Origin: Dreissena polymorpha
Taxonomy: Eukaryota; Mollusca; Bivalvia; Myida; Dreissenidae
Length of the DNA stretch: 64,000 nucleotides
Assembly: GCF_020536995.1 (NCBI RefSeq)
Contig: NC_068366.1
Location: 32,666,611-32,730,610 of the forward strand
Direction: 5' to 3'
A model generated the notes under the pieces. That model was not told where the DNA came from and ran no database searches. It saw nothing but the letters and a program-made list of their open reading frames with translations. Below are positions 34,606-47,100 of the stretch, piece by piece; position 1 is the first letter of the stretch, and each line of letters opens with the position of its first letter. The position numbers and the translations under genes were made by a program.

Positions 34606-36003
34606 TGCCGAACGGATCTCATGGACAAGCGGCCGGATCTCATGGACTGCGAACCGGATCTCATGGACTGCCGACCAGATCTCATGGACAGGCGACCGGA
34701 TCTCATGGACAAGAGACTGGAGCTCATGGACTGCCGACCAGATCTCATGGTCTGCCGACCGGATCTCATGGACAGACGACCGAATCTCATGGGCAGGCGC
34801 CATGATCTCATGGACAGGCGACCGGGTCTCATGGCCAGGCGACCGGATCTCATGGACAGGCTACCGGGTCGCATGGACAGGCGACCGAATCTCATGGACA
34901 GGCGACCGGATCTCATGGACAGGAGACTGGATTTCATGGACTGCCGACCAGATAACATGGTCTGCCGACCGGATCTCATGGAAAGGCGACCGAATCTCAT
35001 GGACAGGCGACCGGATCTCATGGACAGGCGACCGGATCTCATGGACAGGCCACCGGTTCTCATGGAAAAGTGATCGGATCTCATGGACAGGCGACCGGAT
35101 GTCATGGATTGTCGACCGGATCTCATCGACTGCCGACCGGACCTCATGGACAGGCGACCGAATCTCATGGACAGGCGACCGGATCTCATGGACAGGCGAC
35201 CGGATCTCATGGACAGACGACCGGATCTCATGAACATGCGACCGGATGTAATGGATTTTCGATCGATTCTCATAGACTGCCGACCGGACCTCATGGACAG
35301 GCGACCGTATCTCATGGACTGTCGACCGGATGTCATGGACTGCCGACCGGACCTCATGGACTGCTGACCGGATGTCATGGACTGTCGAATCGGATCTCAT
35401 GGACAGGCGACCGGATGTCAAGGACAGGCGACCGAATCTCATGTACAGGCGACCGGATCTCATTGAAATGCGACCGGATCTCATGAACAGGCGACCGGAT
35501 CTCATGGAAAGGCGACCGGATCTCACTGTCAGGCGACCGGATCTCATGGACTGTCGGGCGTATCTCATGGACTGCCTACCGGACCTCATGGACTGGCGAC
35601 TTTATTTCATGGACTGTCGACCGGAAGTCATGGACTGCCGACCGAATCTCATGGACTGCCGACCGGATGTCATTGACTGTCGACCGGGTCTCATGGACAG
35701 GCGACCGGATATCATGGACAGGCAACCGGATGTCATGGACTGTCGACCGGATGTCATGGATTGCCGACCGGACCTCATGGACTGCCGACCGTTTCTCATG
35801 GACTGTCGACCGAATCTCATGGGCATGCCACCGGATCTCATGGACCGGCGACCGGATCTCATGGACATGCGACCGGATCTTATGTACAGGCTACCGTTTC
35901 TCATGGACATGCGACCGGATCTCATGGACAGGCGACTGGATCTTATGGACAGGAGACCGGATCTCATGGACAGACGACCGGATCTAAGAGACTGCCGACC
36001 GGA
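34606..36003. repeat. 21-bp minisatellite (~66 units)
   Basis: The unit is 'GACAGGCGACCGGATCTCATG', with GACTGCCGACC and GACTGTCGACC as common variants. The period of 21 is a multiple of three and stop codons are rare. Several frames on both strands therefore stay open for 190-260 codons, reading heptads such as MDRRPDL, ISWTGDR or SHGQATG on the plus strand and MRSGRLS or VHEIRSP on the minus strand. The upstream end of the longest plus-strand frames is short AT-rich sequence without a credible signal or domain. I treat it as a satellite, not a gene. Confidence 0.88.
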
Positions 36004-36005
36004 TT

Positions 36006-37394
36006 TTTGCATTAATTTGTTTCGACTTTTTTGTACAAATGTATTTATTGTATTATACAGAAATTAGCATCCTCGATCTTTAAGCGTGTATATCCTACAT
36101 AAAGCTAAAACAATCTGATAAAATTGCGGAGATGTTAATGTCTAATATTGTTTTTTTATTGAAACGCATTCATTTTGCGTGTGTTCGTTTTCAGAGGGGG
36201 GGGGAGCCAGAGTACCCGTAGCAAACCCAAACTGACCACAAACCAAACTCACATTCGCATCCGGTTCATCTCGGTCAGAAATGCGTTAACCAACAACTGA
36301 ACTAACCGGAAAGCCCACAGATCCTAGTACTAGTGGTTGCCATTTATGGTTCAAAATACGTGTTCAGTTCCAGTGCAAAACCGTCTGAATACAGTTTGAG
36401 CCATGACGAATAACTACAGATTGAGTAAGGTCTCAATGTCAGTCGTTTGCATCTATTAAAGAGCCTGGTCGAGATATTGTTCACATTCACGGCTCTTCGA
36501 AATGTCACCATTGGTCCACTCGTTTTTCTAAAAAGGTATGTCGCATGTTCAGTGAAAACCGAGTGCGGTAGCCCATTAAATCGATATAAACCGAGTAATG
36601 AACTGGAAATTGTTTCGCGTTGACTCGAGTAATACCGAAGCAGACTTGAACCAGAAATATATACATATATGAATATGTACAGGTTTTTTTTACTTCACAA
36701 TAAATATAAAATTGCATAGGTTTTTTAAAGCTGTCCATTAAAACCTGTTGTTGTAATATTTAACTTGCTGCATAGCAACACAATTCGTTCTAGTTCAATG
36801 CTGTTTATGTATTTTAACACAGCTCCCCGCTGTTTTACCGGCACAAATGTTTAGACAAAAAATTGTCCTAGCTAACAAAAAAAAACAATAGAACAATTAT
36901 AAATGTTTTTATATTTAAGTTGTGTTTTTACTCTGTTTTTCTTTTATTTTAACGAAAAAGTGTACAAATAAAAAAATGGGTATTCTGATATTTTTAAACT
37001 GCAATGCACGAATAGGAGGAACATTGAAGCCCAATTTAGATTTGTACATTCTTTAAAGAATACAAATAAAACCTTTAACTTTAGAGTTTATTTAACACTC
37101 CAATTTAAAATATATTCTTGAGAGTAATACACAATTATTTCAGTATACATGTATACCGTTTAATGTTTGGTTAATTTTGATATAGTATCCGTATGTATTA
37201 GAATCATATAAGAATGTGCTCACATAATAAATCTGAAATTAATTTTAGTTTACAGTTTTCTTTGACATTTATCAGTTTGATGCATACACTGTCTCTGTAA
37301 ACAGGAATATCGTGGTAATTTGCCATGACAAATTGGCCTTTTTAAACGATACCAAAATTAAACCTAAAACAAGGCTTTATTTTATGCTTTCCGG
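36006..37394. other. Gene-free stretch
   Basis: No gene recognised. There is a (G)11 run near 36195-36206, and otherwise AT-rich sequence. Confidence 0.4.
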
Positions 37395-37735
37395 TGGTTT
37401 ATAGGGAAATATCAGTTGATTAAAACTGATAATTTCACTGTTTCAAACAATGAAAATTATCAGTGAAAATTATCGATAATTTTCACTGTTTACTGTGAAA
37501 TGATGTCATTTTTTTGACGAAATGACGTCATTATTCCAGCGAAATTCTTTAGTGAAACTCATTAACAATGTATATAAACTTTGAAAAAAGCATAAAATAA
37601 AAAGAAAATTTGTTGGATTCGGTGGCATATATCGATTTTAATTCACGAGTGATCATAGAAAATATATATTTTCACGAGTGGCGCAGCCGATAATCCACCG
37701 ATTCAAACAAATATCCTCTATGTTATGAATTAATG
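37395..37735. repeat. Dispersed repeat rich in 'TTTTCACTG' and its complement
   Basis: Short palindromic motifs such as 'ATTATCGATAAT' and 'TGACGTCA', with repeats of 'AATTTTCACTG', precede 'TTCACGAGTGGCGCAGCCGA'. The composition is typical of bivalve non-coding repeats. I see only this copy in the window. Confidence 0.4.
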
Positions 37736-38739
37736 ATTGTACTAAACTGTTTAAAATCTTATGAAATGCATTCAATAATGGAATTTACCAGTGAAAACGT
37801 TCTTTTATAATATATAAATTACTTTATGTTTAAGAATGTGTCTAACGAGCATGAAAATAATAATTTTGCTCCAAATTGATAAAGATTATTATCAGATAAA
37901 AATGCGATGTTGTTTGACTATAAAAACACAACAAAATGTTCACAAGATTGTGGATGCAGATAAACAAAGTCTTTGTTGATGTGTTTACATACTTAACATA
38001 CATAAAACTTTTTCTGAAACCTGTTTTGTTACATTAGCAAGATATAGATTTAGCCAGACTGGAGGCGACTGTAAAGATGCTATGACATCTTTCGCGCAAA
38101 ATCATCGAAAGGTTAACTATTTTAAGTGACTTTATTTTGCTTTTCCAACTTAAATACATATACTTATATTCATTTATCAATTTAGTGTATATCCTATGAG
38201 GTATAATCCATTTTGATAAAAAATGTGATGCAAATATCAAGTATTACTGTATGTTACCCTGTAATATCATCAATATTCAATAAAAACACTAGTTGTGTTT
38301 GTTTTACGAGAACATTGGCATTGACCCATAGTATCAAAATCTGAAAACTTTTTTGACAAATACTATATGATTCTCTGAATTAAGTTATATATAATTGTAC
38401 AATATGATAAAAAAAACTTAAACACTTTTTATGAATAACATGATTGGAAAATGTGTTGGCTTCTGCATGGTGTCTAGAAAACTATCTATGGAAAAAATAT
38501 GTTTCAGGTGAACTGTATTAATTTCAAGTTTACATAAATATTAAGTTTGTTCAAATCCACGTAAATTTTTTTAATTCAGTTTACAAACACCACAATTAAA
38601 AATTTATTTGGAACTAAACACATTATTGAACAACAAATAATGAGTAATAAATTTGTTTCACGTTCATTTAAATAAAATAATGAACATTTATTAAAAAAAC
38701 AAACAAGTAACCATGGATAGATTCTGACATTTTGGAGGC

Positions 38740-40970
38740 CATCAACCAAAAAGACAAGGCTTTTAAAAATTACAAAAGCGATAAAAGTGCTGAAAATTTT
38801 GAGCTTTTTAAGTTATTAAGAAGTGTAAATGTTTAATTGATACAGCGAAAGAAAACTTCTTTACAGAGTCTCTTGAAGCTAACAAAAATGACTCTAAGCC
38901 ACTCTGGTCTATCATTAAGAATCTTGGTTTACCATCTAAGAAAGGATTATCTTCCTCTTCTAATATTTGTCTTAACATTGATGGAAATATATGCTCTGAT
39001 AAGGAAATTATTGCAGATTCTTTTAACCATTTTTACACTTCAGTTGCCTCAAAGCTTGTTGATAAATTACCAACTAGTGTTCTTAAGTTTGGAAAATCAT
39101 TTGTCATTAATTTTTATACTAGCCTTGGTGTAAAAGCTGTTAACAGTTTTTCTTTTTCTTTAGTTTCTGAGAACCAAGTGCTCAAATATTTAAACCAGCT
39201 TAGTTCTAATAAAGCAACAGGTTTATACGGTATGCCCTCACGTTTTTTGAAAGATTTGGCTTCGATTATTTCTCAACCTCTCACTCATGTTATTAATCTA
39301 TCTCTTATACAGGGTGTTGTTCCAGAGGATCTCAAGTATGCTAGGGTTGTTCCTAGTATATAACCAGGTTGAGTCATACTTTAAGGTTAACAAATTGTAT
39401 AAATTTCAGTCTGGTTTCAGAAGTGGTTTTTCAACGGACACCTGTCTCATACATCTGACTGATTATATCAGGTTGGAAATTAATAAAGGTAATCTCGTAG
39501 GAATGATTTTTACTAGACCTCCAAAAGGCCTTCGACACTGTTAATCACTCTATACTTCTCATTAAATTAAGTGCAGCGGGTCTTGGTGATGATATCTTAA
39601 AGTGGTTCAAATCATACCTTTCAGATAGACAGCAACTTGTTGATGTTTCAGGCCCTCATTCCGGAACAGCCCCAATATCATGTGGGGTTCCACAAGGGTC
39701 AATTCTAGGTCCCCTGCTCTTCCTAATCTATGTTAATGATATGTCTGCTGTGGTCAAAAATAAGCTCCACCTATATGCAGATGACTCAGGTATTCTCGTG
39801 TCTGGTAAGTGTCAAACTGATATTGAAAGGTTATTGAAAGAGGATTTACATCTGGTTAGTCAGTAGTTGGTTGATAATAAGTTGTCTCTGCATTTAGGTA
39901 AGACGGAGTCTATTCTTTTTGGTTCTAGGCATAGAATCAGGTCAAACCCTTCTCTCGATATTTTTTCTAATGGTACCATTATTGAATCTACTTCTTCAGT
40001 CAAATAACTATAGGGGCTAAATTGGATCAAACTTTGTCCTTTGAAACCATGGCTCGTTCAGTCGTTCAGAAGGCCAACTCCAGGTTAAAATATCTATATA
40101 GAAAGAAACAATATCTCACCCAGCAAACTAAGAAACTTCTTGTCATGTCTTTGATCCAATGTCATTTTGATTATGATTGCTCTATTTGGTACCATAGTCT
40201 CACCAAAGTGTTACAAAATAAGCCCCAAACCACCCAGAATAAGTTATTGCGGTTTGTCCTTGGTCTCGATGCAAGGGCACATATTGGGCCAGAACACTTT
40301 CGATCGCTCAACTGGCTACCAGTCAATAAACGTGTAGACCAGATTGTTCTTGGCCATGTGTTTAAGATTAAAAATGGTTTGGCCCCTGACTATATGGGAG
40401 AACATTTTATTCCGCAGGCCTCTGTTCATTCATACAGGACCAGGTCAACTCAAAAAGGTACATTTGCTGTCCCCAAAGTCAAAGGTTTCGGGTCAAAGTC
40501 ATTTTGTTACACGGGATGCTCATTATGGAACAATTTACCCTCCAGTATAACACAGATTGATAAATTGTTTGTTTTTAAGTCGTCTTTAAAAACTCATTTT
40601 TAGGAAATCTGTAACTTTTTATGTGTATTGTTTGTTGTTGTTGTTTTTATGGATTAAGGAATCATTTCTAGTCATCAACTTTTATCAACATTGATCATAT
40701 CTTCCATAAATGTTATGCATTTTCCATTTTTATAAGTGCCACACTATGTCCTGCCACCAGCACAAAGGACCACAATGGAAATATGGGTTTATTCATTTTT
40801 GTGTTATCCTTGGTGTTGGTGTGTATGTCATGGTATATTTATCTTCATGTATGTGATATTTTTTATATTTTGTACATGTTGTTAATGCCCATGTATGCAT
40901 TCCTTGCCGAAATAAATCTAAGTAATGCTATATTATTATATATTTTCATTAAAATTGGTGAATATTAAAA
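38740..40970 (+). mobile_element. LINE retrotransposon, 5'-truncated and damaged
   Basis: From about 38860 an open frame reads 'FFTESLEANKNDSKPLWSII' and, further on, 'LNQLSSNKATGLYGMPSRFL', then '...EDLKYARVVP'. The frame then shifts and about 35 residues of RT are missing before 'NQVESYFKVNKLYKFQSGFR'. Further pieces are 'KAFDTVNHSILLIKL', 'GVPQGSILGPLLFLIYVND', and 'LYADDSG' with the catalytic YADD. A stop follows after 'EDLHLVSQ'. The C-terminal part at 40022-40603 is clean ('KLLVMSLIQCHFDYDCSIWY' to 'KSSLKTHF'). The endonuclease domain is absent. The 3' untranslated tail runs to about 40970. The family is jockey/CR1-like by general RT style. Confidence 0.85.
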
Positions 40971-41145
40971 CAAAAGACCTTATTGTGTGGTGTATTTTAT
41001 CCTAAATTAGCATTACACATATAACATCTAACTTTTTAGTGCATATATTGATATAATATTGGTATATGTTTGTAGATCCGGTACATTTCTGTATATTCTG
41101 GTGGATTCGTTAAGAATCCGGTAGTTGTAATGACCGTAAGGCATT

Positions 41146-44100
41146 ATGGCCGCTCTCCGTCGGTCTTGGCTTTTGGTTAATGCACTTAAAAACAAACATG
41201 CGCTGCACCTCCGGGAAATATCTAGCACGCAATCTCTTTTAGCAGGCGGTAAGATAGAATCTTGTTTAATCGTTTATTTCCCCGAAATGTTATTTAATTC
41301 ATTGTGTAGATATGAATGACCTTCCCGAGTTTATCTTTTCGGATAACATATTTCGGATTTAGTCAACTTACATGCTGGCTGTTCATTCAGAGAGTAATGT
41401 AAAAATTAAGTTGCCGATTTTGAAATACTGTTGATTTAGACAAAAGTGTTAAATGAGCCCGGAAGAAGGAAAACCATGCAGGATGTAAAAAATGTTCCTG
41501 TATATCAAAAAGTTTGATAGTAAATTTTTGGTTCATAACATCTTAGTTGCAATAATACAAATCCCCTTCCGGGCTGCTGGGAGTTACAACTGGTAACAGC
41601 ATTTTTCATTTAAAGTTTGCCACCTTGAACCCAGGCAGCTCTTTAATAGGTAAAATGAGCAACATAAACTATTTTCTGGCATAAATAACCAAAAACAGAT
41701 TATAAATATATCCATAACACGCAAAATGATTTTTTTTATTTGATATTGTTTGCTCGCAGAATTATGATATTAATCCAAGATTCAAACATGTCAATGATTC
41801 ATTGATTCATTAAAATGTGTTAATTTTTGCAATGAAAATGCTGACTTTCCAATTTGAAAATATGCTAATTTATAGTACATCGACTTACTTTGGAATCCTT
41901 GGCAAGATAGATCTTGTGTCTAATCAACCAATCATGCTACACCTACTTCTCCCAGAACCTCCATAAAGAAGAATGAATCGTCATTTCAAAACTTTGCAGG
42001 GCCCTCAATCTGTCAAATCCACGGCCGAAATTCGGCCACATTCCCCCCTGAAAAGTATACTTTTTCCCCTTTTGGGGGGAAAAATTCCCCCTAAAAAAAA
42101 ATAAAAAAATTTTTGTTTTTTTATATAGATAGATGTCTCATGATTATTATATCTCAATTCTATCTTGTCAAAAATACTAAATTATGAAATAAGCAATGAA
42201 TATAGTGCAAACATGTACAAATGTAATAATTAGATAGTAAGAAAAAAATACCCCAAAAAGGGAAAACGCCGCGAAAATTCCCCCTGCTATGGGTAGCGAC
42301 CCGCTTCCCCTAAAAATGGATTGAGGGCCCTGCTTTGGCTTTTGGTTTGATTATGATTGTTTATAAAAAAAATTATCCACAAACAACAAGCAAATTGATG
42401 TCACTGGTAACAGGTGATGAGTTTGTTACGATATTTTAGGTTGATTTTAAAGGGGCCGTCCAACAGATTTTGGCATGTATTGAAGCTTGTCATTAAATGC
42501 TTTAAATGCTTTATATTGATAAATTTAAACATTTGAACTATAAATCTCCAGTAAAAAACCAAGAATACAATTTTAAAAAAAGGAAAAAAAAAGTAACCCT
42601 CAACAGGGCTAGAACCACTGACCCCTGGATTCCTAGGGTCCTGTAGTAAAAAGCCTCCCGCCTTGACCACTCAACCATCCACGCTCATATTCAGAGCGGA
42701 TGGATTGTTTAGCTATATAAGCAATCCTCGTAGTTTCTCAAAATATCAAATCGCGTCGATACGATGCTTTATCTGTTGGACGGCCCCTTTTAAGAAAAAC
42801 CTGAGACTTTTTTTACATGGAATAAGGTCTTATCAGGAAGAACTTTTAGCTGTTTGTATATACTCATTTAAGCTCAAAGCATTCAAGACCAACAATATAA
42901 AATCTTAAATGCCTTATAAAGAAAATGTCCAAGGATTAATCTTTAAAATGTTTTTCTGTCATATACTCATTCAACAGTATTTATTCAGCATTTAATATGC
43001 ACTTGTTTCTTAATTGAACAGTAAATTCACTGAGAACATATAACTTTAGTCCTAAGTAAACTTCTTTGCCATTGTTGTCAGGGCTTTTTTTCCTGTTTTT
43101 GTGAAGCGGCCTTGGCTCCCCCCTTCCATTTTGTGAAAAAATGAGTCGCAAACTGTTTAAAATTGTTAAAAAATTATTTGTGAACTTTCTAAAATGATGA
43201 AAATTAGAGACGCGAACGTCTTGAAAATGTGAAAATTTGAAAAAATGTGAAAAAAAGCCCTGGTTGTTATCATTAACCACTTAAGTATTTGCATCAAAAT
43301 GCATAAATATATGTTATTTCACAATTTATAAGTCATACTGAATTTTAATTCTATGTGGGCCGCCATCTTTAAGCATTCTGAAAAGTGTTTGATCCTGGTG
43401 TTCAATAGGGTAAAATACGAAAATGGGCGTTGCCTAACACGCCGTAAGTGAACATACTTACATTTGTAGAGTAACACCCTTCTTTCAGATGCAACAGCAT
43501 TTCAAGTGATTAAATCTAGATTCAAGCTTTGTCTTGTGTAATAAATGAGACGTTTGACTCAAATTTAGCAATACTTTGAATACTTTTATGCCACTGGTAG
43601 GATGGCATATAGCAGTTGAACTGTCTGTCAGTCAGTCCGTCCGTCCGAAAACTTTAACATTGGCCATAACTTTTGCAATATTGAAGATAGCAACTTCATA
43701 TTTGGCATGCATGTGTATCTCATGGAGCTGTACATTTTGAGTGGTGAAAGGTCAAGGTCATCCTTCAAGGTCAAAGGTTAAAAAAACAAATCCAAGGGAA
43801 GTAACAAGCTTTAAAGGGAGATAATTTCTATTAATCATTCGGCAGGTACAGATCATTTTTACAAGGGAAGTAATATTTTTATTATATCCCTTTAAAAAAT
43901 ATAACTTCCCTTGTAAAAATTAAATAAATCAAAGCGGCGCAGTAGGGGGCATTGTGTTTCTGACGAACACATCTCTTGTTCTAACAGATATTTTTCTAAA
44001 TTTGTTAGACTGATGTATGTGGTGGAATCCAGTATGTTCACATTTTCATAAATTTTTAGCTCGGCTGTTTAGGGAGAAAACCTGAGGTATTTTCATAGCC

Positions 44101-47100
44101 AGCTCGTCCTGTCCGCCGTCCGTGTCAAGGTTTGTTAAGGTTTTGAACATTGGCTCTAAAATCAAAGTGCTTCAACCTACAACTTTGAAGCTTCATATGT
44201 AGATGCACCTTGATGAGTTCTACATGCCACACCCATTTTGGGGTCACTAGGTCAAAGTTCAAAGTCACTGTGACCTGTAAAAAGAAAATAAAATAAAAAA
44301 AATCTGTCAAGCTTTCATTTATTCAAAACTGAACCTGCAGCCGAGCGTGGCACCCGTTATGCGGTGCTCTTGTTGTTCTTTTGGATAACTTGGCATATGC
44401 AGTGAAATTGCAATAACTCGAGTCGGCGAAATCTTGAAAATTGGCAATTACTGGAGCATTAAAGAAAGTCCCTAACATTTTCCTTTAATGTCTTTATATA
44501 AATACCAGCAATAACTCAAACATGCGATTTTCGTTAACTAGAGGATGTGTGCTGGTCCCTGAAAGGCATTTCACACCTTATTAACTGGCAATTATTTGAA
44601 GACACTTTCTCGTCTGGTCGGTGCTGAAAATATTTGAGTTATGAAAACGGCGCAATCAAGCAAACAAAAAACGCTTGATTAGGTGATAAGTTAGTCGCAG
44701 TTTGAGAAACACTGCAAATTGTCATCCTTTGAGATGCAGATAAAAGCTACACAGTTTCAATGATAATAAAATAATTACCTGCAAACGATAGTTATGATAA
44801 AATGTATGGTATAAAAGAGAGTGTAGCAGATAATACATCAGAATCTCTTAACTGAATTCCTTCTTGTAATTTGCACTGCATCATGGCAACACAGAAAGAA
44901 AATAGTCTTACAAATTATCAAACTCCTGAGCAATCTAATGAAGGACCAACTTGTAGCGGGATAGCTATATCAGGAAAGCTTCTGTTTCGGGTAACGGAAG
45001 TAGTGGCCGCCCTTTGACATCGTTCACTGGAAAAAGGCCACAAAACGCAAGCTGGAAACAAGAACAATAGAGGCTAAGTTCAAGGCCATCTTGGAAGTAG
45101 AGAGAGGCATCAAGTCGAAGGCTGAAATAGCTCGAGATCTCAGTATCAGTAGCAGCACCCTGTCCACCTGGCTAAAGAATGCAGAAGCCATAAAGGATTG
45201 CTACCAAAACCTTGGCCAGAAACGCAAATTGACGAAGCAAGGCAAATGGGACAGTCTTCAAACAGCTCTTGTGAAGTGGTTCACCGAAGCATGTGAGCAG
45301 TCCGCGGTGGTAACAGCCTGCATGCTGAAGACAAAGGCATCTGAATACACAAAGGAGCTAGGTCTCGCATACTTTAACGCAACTACATGTACATGGTGAC
45401 TAGACCGGTTCAAGCAACGTCATGGCATCCACTTTGGGAAGATATTATGTGGGGAGGCAAAAAGTGTCCATGAGAAGGAAAAGTCTCTAGAAGAATGCCA
45501 ATAGAAGCTACAAAGCATGCTGCAGAACTATAAAGCAGTGAAAAAAAACAACGTGGATTACTTGAAACCTGCAATTACTCGAGCATCGAGGTCAGTCCCG
45601 TGCTATCTCGAGCTATCGGAGTTTTACTGTATATCGACCTATTTTATTTCAACCCGAATTTACACTTCTGTATTGTCTAATGCATGTACATTTACTTAAA
45701 GATCACTTTTATTTTTCCTTGTTTACACCTGAGGTTGAATGCATAAATCAATCGGGTGATGAATGAGTCTTTTAATATAATCATTCTGACCAACTGAAGT
45801 GAAACACTTCCTCTGTAAATGCACCTTGTGAGGAAGTTTTTCAAAAAAGGTTTCAATATGTCCATAAAGAATCAACTTTAAATGCATAGATCAGGTGTTG
45901 CTAACCAGTGTTTTATGGTTGATGCATTCAAAATGGGAGTATTATTTCTAAACTATTTATAAAACATTATAAATAGATTGACTTACTATAAAGGTATTTA
46001 AAACTTAAACAAAGTATTAATTTAAAACATGCTTGAATCCGAACAAAATGCACAGCACAGAGGCGTATCCAGAAAATTTTCAGAGGGGGGGCTCAACAGG
46101 GGAGGGTGCGGGAGGGGTGTCCCCTTCCGTCGTCGATTTTTTTTTTAAATGGCACCTTGAAATGATGCGATTCCCTGCTATCTAATCAGCATTTTGCATG
46201 ATAAAAGTGCATGTGAAACAAATAAGAACTTGAGTTCACACATCAAGTGTGACAGACACACGGACAGACAGACACACAGCGGTAAATCAAATGTCTCTCA
46301 AACCACTAAAGTGGTGGGAGACATTATCTTTATCAATAACTTTTTTAACGGAGTTAGATGGGTGGACCTCCTATTTAACCTTGTTGGATATCCTACTAGG
46401 TCAACTTAGGTACAACATTAAAATGTTTATGTCCATGTCCCTATGAATGGAAAGCAGGCACACAGCGGACAACCTGTCCTGACCCATTGATGATCTTAGT
46501 TTTGTCTTAACAAGTCCTTGGGCACTGATACTCCTTTCACACTCGCATGATGTGACAGGGAACACACATGATATGGACAAAACAGTGTAAATGGTGGGGT
46601 ACAGCTGGGAATCACAATGTGCAACAGAGCCCTGAAGGGAAGTAGGTGGGTTGGGTACACCTTTCCACCTAGCCTGCCATATAAAGTGCAACTCCGCAGG
46701 GAGGGACTGAGGGGAAGGGAGATCATCATTGAACCATTCAAGGTCACAAGCACTGACAGGAGAGGAGCACATTTGTTTAGGTATAAACTTCAATCCCATG
46801 GCTGCCTTAGTCTGCAAATCACTGAATTGGGTGTCCATTTCGTTCACAAAAGTGTCAACAAAGGGAGTCGTTAGGTTTCTTGTGTAGTTTAATTCGGGTG
46901 TTGCTGCCTCGATGTTGTCACGCTTTAAGAAAATGATTTAGTTTCATATAGCAAAGTAATTCTTCATTTTTGAGTCTTTTTTAATTTTAAAAACTATGAA
47001 TGAACATCAAAGCAGTTAGCCCGATTTGTAAAATAACCAAATCAAAACAAAAAAAAAATAATTGCCATTGACATTAAAGCGGGTATATACGATTTTTTAT

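Larger units (their letters stand above)
41537..42895 (+). repeat. Dispersed repeat, copy B (interrupted twice)
   Basis: The same repeat as 32950-33670, in NDUFB8 intron 1. It is split by a 336-bp MITE at 41997-42332 and by the tRNA-like foldback at about 42449-42793. Its sequence resumes after each insertion ('GGCTTTTGGTTTGAT' and 'GAAGAACTTTTAGCTGT'). Confidence 0.72.

Noticed and set aside
34492-36067. Long frames (190-263 codons) on both strands read as repeat proteins
   Set aside because: They are by-products of a 21-bp tandem repeat free of stops. No frame is clearly favoured and no start region looks credible. Listed as a satellite.
42580-42690. Functional tRNA gene on the minus strand
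   Set aside because: The A/B-box blocks deviate from consensus and the segment sits inside an inverted-repeat element.
45091-45399. CENP-B-like helix-turn-helix frame as a host gene
   Set aside because: It lies between Tigger-type inverted ends and is followed by stops, so it is a transposon relic.
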